NCBI GenBank assembly: GCA_020744425.1
Contig: JAGMUV010000034.1
Span: 550,355-614,354 of the forward strand
DNA: 64,000 nucleotides
DNA from: Dactylonectria macrodidyma
Lineage: Eukaryota > Ascomycota > Sordariomycetes > Hypocreales > Nectriaceae
Direction: 5' to 3'
The position numbers and the translations under genes are program-made. The notes under the pieces are model-generated. The model was given only the letters and a program-made list of their open reading frames with translations, ran no database searches and was not told the DNA's origin. Below, one piece after another: positions 1 to 8,398 of the stretch; the first letter of the stretch is position 1, and the number at the start of each line of letters is the position of its first letter.

Positions 1-420
1 ACGGCACCATCGCCATCAACTCTGACGTGGCATATCGCCTTCAATTCGATACTCCTCATTACAATTAAATACTTCGGAAAACCCTACAGGCCCCAGGCAC
101 CTTCTGATGTGGTTTTAGTGTAATTTCTTGTGGAAATATCACCACGAAGGGCAGTCACATCGCAAGAGTCTCCAGTTAATTCATTTGACGACCTGTAACT
201 CCAGCCGAGGGATGCGAGAGGCGTGGCGGGTTCTTGCATTGTGCAATTCGATGCTACAGAATCGTGCTGTGTCTTCTTTATACATACGGTTCAACTGAAG
301 TGCCTGTGACCTCGTCGAGTGAAGCCGGCAATGGCGTCGCATTTGTTTGCAAAGCCGCACCTTCTGCACCCATTTTGTATGGGAGATAGTCGCACTCACA
401 CCAAAACGTGTCGGAAATCT
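1..420. other. Left-edge region without recognised gene
   Basis: I see no convincing coding region here. The one long reverse-strand frame shows no recognisable domain. The stretch probably flanks or belongs to the end of the piggyBac element to the right, but I could not place its terminal inverted repeat or a TTAA target duplication. Confidence 0.5.
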
Positions 421-570
421 CTCAGGCCCTCTCACAGAAGCACGTGATCGGTACGTCTGTGCGCTTAGTGAGTGGGCCTGAGTGCCTGAGGTAAACTCAG
501 GCCCTCTCACAGAACCACGTGATTAGCGCGTCTGTTCGCTTAGTGAGTGGGTCTGAGCCTGCTGAGGTAA
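421..570. repeat. Tandem duplication of a 75-bp unit
   Basis: Two adjacent copies begin with CTCAGGCCCTCTCACAGAA at 421 and 496. Each carries a CACGTGAT, a cgcTTAGTGAGTGGG block and a closing CTGAGGTAA. The copies differ at only a handful of bases. Related TACCTCAGC...CTCAG blocks occur in reverse orientation around 11129-11330. The repeat may be a subterminal part of the neighbouring piggyBac element or of a dispersed repeat. Confidence 0.75.
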
Positions 571-677
571 CACGAGACTATAAAAATCCCTTTGACTGTG
601 TTAAGGCTCCAGACAGGGGGTCGCAGGGGGGTCGGCCCAATTAGGGAACGAGCGTTCAGGGGTACATCAATTCCCAC

Positions 678-2554
678 CTATTTTGTATGGTGATAGAAGT
701 CCCAGCAATCCTGTGAGCTACAAAGAGCTACATCGCACTGGTCACAGCCACCGCGAGACTGCCGCCGGATCCGGACCCTGTTGCCGTCGGCCTCACTCAA
801 CGGCCGCCGCGAGCTTCGTGACCTGACCTCTCCACGCCGTACGCCCTGACATGCGAGGCAGTTACCCTTTTTCCCTCGCTGGACGTATTTATGCTGTGAC
901 AGAGGCGTAAATTCGTCTCCCGCCCGAAACCTCTGCCTAGAGTCAGATTGACCGCTGTACGCCTGGACGAGGTCATCAACAAGGCGCCCTCGCCACTTAG
1001 CCTGACGTGTATATGACTTCCAAATAGGCTTGCCGCGTAGCTGAAGAAGGTAACTGTTGACTACAATGACGTCAATTAGGTAGGACCAAGCTAGGGCTTG
1101 CCAACCCCCTCGGCGCACACGGTGTTCGAAGCCCAAATATGACCTCAGTTGGTCACCGCGGTCTACCCCGTTCATCTCGTCATTGTAGAAGGCAGCAACA
1201 GACGGGATAATAATCTCTTTCACTGGCTCGTCACCGAAAAATCGCTGTATTGGGCGTGCTCGAATTTGGTCTGTTGTCGGCCTCTTGCGTAACCGAAGGA
1301 CGGTCTCGTCGCCTGCGTACACAGTAGATAAGAACAACACAAGGGCGTTGTCTTTCCACGCGATCTGATTTACCTGGCCCAGGACAAATTAGTAGGGCAT
1401 TTACAGCTAAAGCTGTCTGCTTGACTGACCTTATTATCCTTAGTTGGGACGGTCCTGATTTCGTTGAATTTGATATTTGCGGCAGCTGTGTTATCGTCAT
1501 TTTTGAGCTTGACTAAGGGCTTGTAGATGCCACAGTTGACTCAGGCTGTACCCGTAGCGCCGTGGCCGTGCTCGCGGAGGCTGCGTAGGAGGTCGGGAGA
1601 GGAAAAGAGGTTATCGATAAAGACGTGATAGTTGGCTTCTGGCAGCAAGTTTAGTAGGGCAACAACCACAGCCTGCGTCGGGTTCAGATAGACTGTCTTC
1701 TCCTGCTTGGCCTCACGCCGCCGTTGCCGGGCAGGCTTGAGACCAACAGGTCCAAACCTAGGTCCGGGCCTATGCCAAATCCAACGTAGGAAATAGCCCT
1801 GCTGTGCTGCAACCCAAACTTTGAAGCCGACGGGGATCGGCTTGTTAGGGACTCTTGTTGTCTCTTTTGACCTCCCTGTATAGCGGGCCATACACTCATC
1901 TACAGCGATGCAAGTGCCTGGAACATAGAAATCCGTAGACACGCGCTGTATGTGGTCAGACCACGGCGTCACACGGTCATAGGTGAGGGCGCTGTTGCTG
2001 CTTATGGTGATGTGAGGGCTGAAAATGCGAATGTGACGATGTAGCTGCTGAAATCGGTCATAGGTCATATATTTGATGATAGAGTGAGTAGAGTGTTGGT
2101 GCCCCGGCCGAGAAGTCTCCCAATGGTCTTCGAGGTCAAGTTCAGTGTGAATCCCTAAGTAAATAAGGATTGCGACCCATATGTAGACTTCTGCAATAGA
2201 GGTTGGTCTCCAGAGGCGTAACCGTGATCTTGGCGGTAATGTGTGTGCACTACCGCGAGCCTCTTGCTGCAGGTGGCTAACCCAGTCATTGGTATATTTG
2301 ACCCAGCTTTCTACTAGGGAAATAGGTAGGAATTGCTGGAAAAGAGATAACGGGTCCTGGGGCAGGTCCTTGACCTTAAAGTCGCGTGTTGGAACCTCGA
2401 AAGGCATGAAGTTGTAGCCGCGTTCGTTGACAGGGGCTAGGTTCGGCCGGCAGGTGTTGTCAGCTCCCTGCTCCCGGCGGCTGTTATCAGTGCAAATGAA
2501 GCTGTTATCGTCAAACACATTGATTGCCTGTGTTGAGGGCACTTGGGTATCCAT
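678..2554 (-). pseudogene. piggyBac-type transposase, one in-frame stop
   Basis: A DDD transposase of the piggyBac superfamily, which cuts and pastes at TTAA. Exon 1 is 2554-1430 and exon 2 is 1373-678; the 56-nt intron has a GT...AG structure and a CTACTAAT branch-like site. The product would be about 606 aa. The three catalytic Asp contexts are visible (VDECMARYTG, FIDNLFSSP and NGVDRGDQLR), followed by a Cys-rich C-terminal zinc domain (CLAC...CDQC...C). The only lesion I see is a TGA at 1541-1543 (codon 338), where an Arg CGA is likely, i.e. a single C-to-T change. The start at 2554 (MDTQVPS) was chosen over the in-frame upstream Met at 2635. A very young pseudogene, or conceivably read through. 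Confidence 0.85.
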
Positions 2555-2639
2555 CGCGAAAGTCAGAATCGTTTGTATGTGTATTTTGGTGGGGTTGATT
2601 CTGACTACGCGACGCGTTACTCTGATGTACCTCACTGTG

Positions 2640-3124
2640 AGCAGGGGTCATGTGGGGCACAATCTGGCCTGGAGCCTTAACACAGTCAAAGGGATGTGTT
2701 CCAATTACCACTAAAAGTGGGGGCCTGAGGTATCTGCACCAATAGGCAGTCTCAACCCTGGAGGTCACCACGTGACCGCCCGATCAGGTGCTTTGTACAT
2801 GATCCAATCTAACAAGATGTGGCTTCCGGGCGCAAACCCCAAACCCTTAAAGAAAAGAAAGCACGCAGGGCCTATTGCACCGCCTATAGACTCTGCAACT
2901 AGTGTAATTCTCTGGACTATAAACCCTATATTTGCCCCACAGCCCCCTGGAACAATAAGGAGAAAAAAGTATAATCTTCTATAAAAGTTGCTACAGAAGA
3001 CATAAGAAAAAGGCCGACTAATAGCTCTCTTCTTTAGATACCAACTAAACTCACTTACTATTACTATACACCCTAACTGAAGATACTAATACAAATTCAA
3101 TTAAAACCAACTCTATATTTAACT
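2640..3124. other. AT-rich flank, probably gypsy relic
   Basis: From about 2980 the DNA becomes AT-rich with many stops. Its last 25 bases translate in frame with the aspartic-protease relic that resumes at 3560, so this is the upstream part of a decayed gypsy polyprotein. Between 2640 and 2980 nothing is recognisable. Confidence 0.4.
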
Positions 3125-4267
3125 CTAGTTGTCAGATTGTGGCACATATACTCAATCGATAAGAGAAGCTGTTACATTAGTAGCGGCGCTACGTTTTTGG
3201 TGTAATGGTTTATCTCACAATTAAGAGTCTCAGAGGTGGACCGATTACTGATCTGATCGTGCGAAGCCTGAAACTACCTAAATTGAGCTAGACTGGTCAC
3301 TAGCGATTGAAGAGGTCGTATGTTCGATCCCCAGGAAAGCCAAGGCCTGGCTAAATCCAGTAATTGCCTAGGAAGCAAAAACCCTAGCTGAGATGAAAAT
3401 TCCTCGGAAAAATTTGCAAGTCCAGCAAGTAAGCCTATACAAAGGCTTCCTAGCTGGGGGGGTGTGTCAGGTTGTGGCACATATACTCAATCGATAAGAG
3501 AAGCTGTTACATTAGTAGCGGCGCTACGTTTTTGGTGTAATGGTTTATCTCACACTAGTGCTACTGGAAAAGGATTTATAGATAAATCCTTTACGCATAA
3601 AAACAAATTTATACTATATAAACTGCAAACTTATCACCGGCTGAATATAGTCAATAGAAGACCTTCCTTAGCTGGCGATATCACTTATATAGCAAAACTT
3701 AATATGAATATTAAAGGATATAAGGAAAGGATGCTCTTCTACATGATGAAGCTCGGGAAGTACAATATTATCATCGGAAAGCCCTAGCTGACAGATTACA
3801 ACTTTTATGTGAATTGGAGCGAGAATATTGTAACCTTTAAATCTGACTACTGCCGAACGCACTGTTTGGCAAAAGGATGTCTCCAATTGCCAGTTCCCGG
3901 AACCTGCCGCTTGTCAATCTCAGCTACTACGTCAACGCTTCTACGTCCATCACTTCCCCGGAGAATTGGCGCAGCCGCGTTTCATTCCTTGGCTGAGAAA
4001 CGTGACGTGGCTCTATTCTCACTGTCGCTTTACGAGATTGGCCGAAGGCTAGCGGAACTCGGGGTGATCACCGAAGTGTCCACATTCGCAGAAGCCAGAA
4101 CATCCCGATTCGATTCCGCACTCACCAACACGCAAAAGACGGAGCGAGAGCTCCAATCTCAAGATAACCACTCTCCCCCTCAACACCAGAACCGACACAC
4201 CCAAGACCTCAGAACCCGAAGAATAGCTGCCGACATGTACTTCTCAGGGGCATCACTCAAGATATAA
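3090..4267 (+). pseudogene. Ty3/gypsy retroelement protease-region relic
   Basis: If the TRIM at 3130-3554 and one CTAGT duplication are ignored, the frame reads through an aspartic-protease-like site, NSSATGKGFIDKS, where active enzymes have D-S/T-G. It continues to GKYNIIIGKP, then a TAG where Trp is expected, then NWSENIVTFKSDYCRTHC and an IGAAAFHSLAEKRDVALFSL block typical of fungal gypsy gag-pol. The Asp-to-Asn, Gly-to-Ser and Trp-to-stop changes are all G-to-A transitions, consistent with RIP. The relic ends at 4267; no reverse transcriptase domain follows. Confidence 0.7.
3130..3554 (+). mobile_element. TRIM-like miniature LTR retroelement, 425 bp
   Basis: Two direct 90-bp terminal repeats (3130-3219 and 3465-3554) differ at one base, begin TGTCAG and end TCTCACA (TG...CA). 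They flank a 245-bp non-coding middle. The element is bounded by a perfect 5-bp duplication, CTAGT (3125-3129 and 3555-3559). A purine/G run (gctgggggggtg) sits directly before the 3' repeat, as a polypurine tract should. The repeat contains TTTTTGGTGTAATGGTTTATC-like sequence and the middle contains TGTTCGATCCCC (about 3321-3332), resembling tRNA A- and B-box/T-arm sequence. There is no coding capacity. It sits inside the gypsy protease relic. Confidence 0.85.
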
Positions 4268-4399
4268 TAATATAGGGCTGTGGCCAGGGCATATCTTGAA
4301 GCGGACGTTATTGCCACTGATGACAGGATTCTTCAGCATGATAACCTGGTTATTTAACCCCATCAGACCGTATGCTAGATGTTGTCTATTACATGATTT

Positions 4400-5757
4400 T
4401 TATCCAGAGTGGCCAGACATTCCCTTTAGCCTTGCACCCCTCTGTGCAGCGTGCTTTGCGAACTCGTCGGGATCAACTAATTCTTTGTATTTTCCACCGC
4501 ACAAATACTCTGCTACTGAATTGGCGTATGGCAGCGCCCGTCGATGGAAGATCTCATTGCCACTACATTCAATCACTTGGCCAGTCATTGAGTCGTCACT
4601 GACTATACTTTTGAAACCTCGTAAAACCGTTGAGACAGGAGTCACCATATCTGGCGGCATTGCTTCTTTCAACGCTGGGCTGATTAGTGGCGTTGGGACT
4701 AGGCCAGGGCATATCGCATTTACAGTTATTGGCTCTGTAGTCAGTTCAAACCGCTTAGCCAAACCACGAGTAAGACCAAGAACCTGCCAGAAATTAGTAT
4801 CGCATATGGAATTGAGAAATGTTTCTTCTAGGAATAGGGCCATCTCACCCCATGCTTTGCCGCACTATAAAGAAGCATCTCTGGCGATGGATAGAGACCT
4901 GCCGCACTACTAGTGAACACTAGCTTGCCGCCCTTTGATGCATTCTTTCTGAAAAAATGAATTGCAAGATAGGCAGACCAGATACTCGCAACGAGGCTGA
5001 CATCAATTGTCAAAATGTCAGGTTGGGAAGGGGCACCACTCGGGAGATCATTCGCTGGCTTCCCGAAGTCGATTCTGTCACCAAACCCCTGGAACGCTTA
5101 AATTAGGACAGGCCAGGGGAAAATAAACGAAGGCGGCTGACGACGTTTGCATGTACTACAAGTATATACAACAGTAACGGGCTAGCCATTTTTCATCGAA
5201 GGATTAGGACGCCGGTTCAAGTACCTAGATCAATACGCCCCCATTTCGCCCACGACTCCGTGAACGCTTTCACTTGATCATCGTACAAGCTTGCGTTTCC
5301 ATGGATGAATATGACTCTGTCTTTGAGTTTTTCCGCTACCCGTGTCCCTGACGTTTTATCGAAGTCGAAGATGGCCACGTTCCAGTTAGATTCTGCGAGA
5401 TATTCGACGACCGAGAGCCCGATTCCAGAAGCTGAAGTCCAGATTAGTAAGAGATATATGTTAGATTGGACCATGCACCTGGCATCAGACCGGGTAGGCC
5501 ATGTGATCAGTTGCCTAGCATTTTGCCACAAGGCTTAGGAATCAGCTTCTAGCTGATTCTACACAGCACAGAATGGGTATATAAAGCTTGCTCTGATACC
5601 TCAGAACAAGAAGAGGAGAGAAAAACGGATATACACATATAATACACACGATTGACATCATCAGAGTGCCACGCTAGCTTTCCGACAATATAAGAGTGGC
5701 TAGTGGAGAATTCTTACCTCCACCCGCGACAATTGCAACTGGATGCGAATTTGCCAT
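4400..5757 (-). CDS. Short-chain dehydrogenase/reductase, 15-hydroxyprostaglandin dehydrogenase-like
   Basis: NAD(P)-dependent oxidoreductase of the classical SDR type, 292 aa. Exons are 5757-5718, 5431-5225, 5096-4849 and 4783-4400; all joins are GT-AG and keep frame. Exon 1 to exon 2 rebuilds the cofactor loop (AIVAGGASGIGLSVVEYL). Exon 3 gives KLVFTSSAAG and the catalytic Y-x3-K (YSAAKHG), and exon 4 starts LGLTRGLAKRF and includes NAICPGLVPTPL. The usual NNAG motif is not clear at the exon 2/3 junction, where the third exon's acceptor is the least certain. Intron 1 (286 nt) contains a 229-bp solo LTR. Divergently paired with the MFS transporter gene starting at 6621. Substrate unknown; probably functional. 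Confidence 0.85.
5459..5687 (+). mobile_element. Solo LTR (copia-like) inside SDR intron 1
   Basis: The 229-bp segment starts TGTTAGATTGG, ends TTTCCGACA, and is flanked by a perfect ATATA duplication (5454-5458 and 5688-5692). A TATATAAAG-like promoter box lies at about 5578-5585. Removing the LTR and one duplication leaves a 52-nt intron, normal for this genome. A 20-bp match to its end (GTCGGAAAGCTAGCGTGGC) recurs near 10708, implying a diverged relative. Orientation is assigned from the TGTTAG end and is uncertain. Confidence 0.85.
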
Positions 5758-5978
5758 TGTAAACCAAATATCAACGGGATGAGAATATGCTATGGGTAGC
5801 GGCAAGGCGCTGTTATCAGGTGATCGAAATTTTGTTGTGTAGCGACGAACCTTTTCCTTCAATAGGAGAAGAACAGCTCCGAGTGTTCGACTTTCTAGTT
5901 AACTCGGAATACACTACGATAGCTCCCGGAAAGCTTATTTGAAATTTGTCTCAGTACATTTAAGCGACGTGCTTGGAA

Positions 5979-6262
5979 AATGCCCCCCCAAGTGGAGGAC
6001 AGACGACTTTACCGAATACCGCGGAACCTCCAGCTATGTACATACCCCAAATTGGAGGACAGACCGACTAATTTACCGCGGCGCCTCCAGCTACATAGCT
6101 CACTCGGACAATACCCCAAATTGGAGGACAGACCGGCCAATTTACCGCGGCGCCTCCAGCTACATAGCTCACTCGGACAATACCCCAAGTTGGAGGACAG
6201 ACCCATTTGTCACGGCACTTCTACATAATTAGTTTGCTCAGGAAATGCCCCAAATTGGAGGA
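5979..6262. repeat. Minisatellite of 63-69-bp units in a bidirectional promoter region
   Basis: Units start near 5979, 6042, 6111, 6180 and 6245 (the last is partial). Each opens with a CCCCAAATTGGAGGA-type core followed by ACAGACC. Units 1-3 also contain TTTACCGCGGCGCCTCCAGC-like sequence or a variant, including CCGCGG. The array lies between the divergent starts of the SDR gene (5757) and the MFS gene (6621). It could serve as clustered binding sites for a zinc-cluster regulator; this is inference. Confidence 0.8.
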
Positions 6263-6620
6263 TATACCAGTTGGTAGCAGGCTACGACTAAACTAACAGT
6301 GGAGCCCTTCTGTTAGTCGTATCCTGCAACCAACGGGACTCAAAACACTTATTTTTGATTTTAATATTATATGATTTTAATATTATTTTTACTGATCTCC
6401 GCTTTCCTTGCCGCGGAACTGGCCAAAGTCACGAGCACCCAATCGGTTAGCTTCCATTCTACCCCGCGTTTCAGGGATTTGGAATCCTGCCGTTGAAGCA
6501 TATCCCCGGATTATATTAATCATCCTCCCCTGGTGGTTGCTTGTTACAACTACTCTTCATGTTTCCAGCCTGCTTGTGTAGAGCAGAGCAAGTTCAAACC
6601 CTCTTTTACGTGCTGCCATC

Positions 6621-8398
6621 ATGTCTACCAAATATACCACGGATCGTGTCGTCTCGGAAGAGATCAAGCCAACAATCGATGTTGAGGAGATCATCAACCG
6701 CGGCAACGCGGCAAAAAAAGGGGCCATAACGGACACGACCCACAGTGACCGAGCTGTGGAGATTCTTGCCACGTACTCTGGGGACCGCGAGTGGACCGCA
6801 GAGGAGGACAAGAAACTTGTTCGAAAGATCGACCGCAGGCTCATCAGTATTCTTTTCATTACTTATGGCATTCAATTTTACGACAAGAGCCTCCTTTCTC
6901 AAGCTGTAAACCCAAGCTTTTCCTTAGCTGGAATGCACATGCCAGTTACTAATGTTTTGAATAGGCCCTTTTCGGGCTCCGACAGGATTTGAACCTGACC
7001 GCCAACGACAAGTACTCATTTTCGTCATCCATCTTTTACATCGGCTTCATCGCCGGTACTTACCCTGCTGCATTGATGGCACAGCGTTGGCCCATTGAGC
7101 GTGTGGCATTTGGCATCGTCCTTTTGTGGGGCATCTGCTTAACGCTGACAATCAAATGCACGAACTATCAGACCCTCTATACACAGCGCTTCTTCCTAGG
7201 GCTCCTGGAGGCAGGTGTGTCTCCAATGTTCATGATGATTGTTGGTAGTTGGTATAAAAAAGACGAGCAGGCATTTCGCATAGGGTAAGCTACATCCTCT
7301 GAGCCCCTCTATGCAATCAACTCTATTACTGACTGAGGGAACAAAGTGCTTGGTACTCTGCGACAGGCTTTGTTTCTTGCCTCTCTCCTCTCATCAACTG
7401 GGGCCTAGGTCATATCCAGGGAGGGGTATTGCATCCTTGGCAATATATGTACCTGGTTGCTGGCTGTGTGACAATTGCATGGGCTTTCATTCTTCTTTTC
7501 TTCCTGCCGTCAGATCCAACTCTGGCGCGAGGCTTGACTGACAGAGAACGCTTTATCACTATTAGCCGATTGGTGAAGAACAATACCGGAGTTCGGAGCA
7601 CCCATTTCAAATGGAACGAGGCATGGGAACTTTTTTTCGACATCAAATTCTGGATCCTCGTCACAATTGCCTTTCTGACGATGATTACGAACGGCCCAGT
7701 CACAACATTCGTCCCGATTTTTATTTCTGGATTTGGATTCTCTCAGTTCAATTCTTTGCTTCTTGTTATACCCTTATCATTTCTATCCGGTTTGGGCCAG
7801 CTGCTCTCGACCTTTCTGGCGGCAAAGGTACCAGACTCTAGGAGCTACATTATGGCTTTTTGCCAGATAGGCCCAATAGTAGGAGCCCTGCTTAGTTGGA
7901 ACCTGCCTAGATCTGAAAAAGGCGGATTGTTATTTGCAACCTATATTCTGGTCGGATATGCTTCAACATACGCTGTGTTGATGGGGCTGCAGCTTGCAAA
8001 TACGGCTGGTTATACTAAGCGAAGCCTTGCAAGTGCCGGCATATTCCTTGGGTATTGTCTTGGTGAGTTAGTACATATTTCGGGGTGATTTAGCGAATAC
8101 TAATTAATAACTATAGGAAACTTTGTCGGGCCCATGGTCTTTAGGGACTCTGACGCTCCAGTTTATCAGCCGGGTTTTGTCACCGTACTTTCGTGCTCCG
8201 TTTCTGCTGCTCTTTTATCTCTTCTTTACCGATTCCTTTGCGTAAGAGAGAATAGACTTAGAGATGCGGCAGGAATGCTTGAAGCGTTTGATCATGCGTA
8301 CGACGATGGCCTAACGGATAAGAAGGTGGGTTTTATAATTTACAAGGTTTTGCAATGCTAACTCTGCGTAGAATAACCAGTTTCGATACTCACTCTAA
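6621..8398 (+). CDS. MFS transporter, allantoate/Dal5-like (anion:cation symporter family)
   Basis: Plasma-membrane secondary transporter, 518 aa by my joins. Exons are 6621-6905, 6965-7284, 7347-8062, 8117-8325 and 8372-8398; introns are 59, 62, 54 and 46 nt. Family marks include EDKKLVRKIDRRL before TM1, YDKSLLSQA joined across intron 1 to ALFGLRQDLNL, FYIGFIAGTYPAALMAQRWP, QRFFLGLLEAGVSPMF and INWGLGHIQGG. The short last exon encodes the typical NNQFRYSL-type tail ending these proteins. About twelve hydrophobic segments are apparent. No disabling change seen. The family imports allantoate, ureidosuccinate, nicotinate, vitamins or other organic anions; the substrate here is unknown. Paired head-to-head with an SDR gene, suggesting shared control and possibly uptake of that enzyme's substrate. 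Confidence 0.9.

Noticed and set aside
480..2770. piggyBac terminal inverted repeats and TTAA sites
   Set aside because: TTAA-like and CTGAGGTA-like words occur at both sides, but no convincing inverted pair could be aligned by eye.
3280..3340. Possible tRNA gene (GGTCGTATGTTCGATCCCC)
   Set aside because: The T-arm-like block is good, but I could not form an acceptor stem or anticodon arm, and the segment is the internal part of the TRIM-like element.
5979..6262. Protein-coding reading of the 63-69-bp repeat array
   Set aside because: All three frames stay open because the unit is mostly a multiple of three; there is no start context or domain, and the array lies in a bidirectional promoter.
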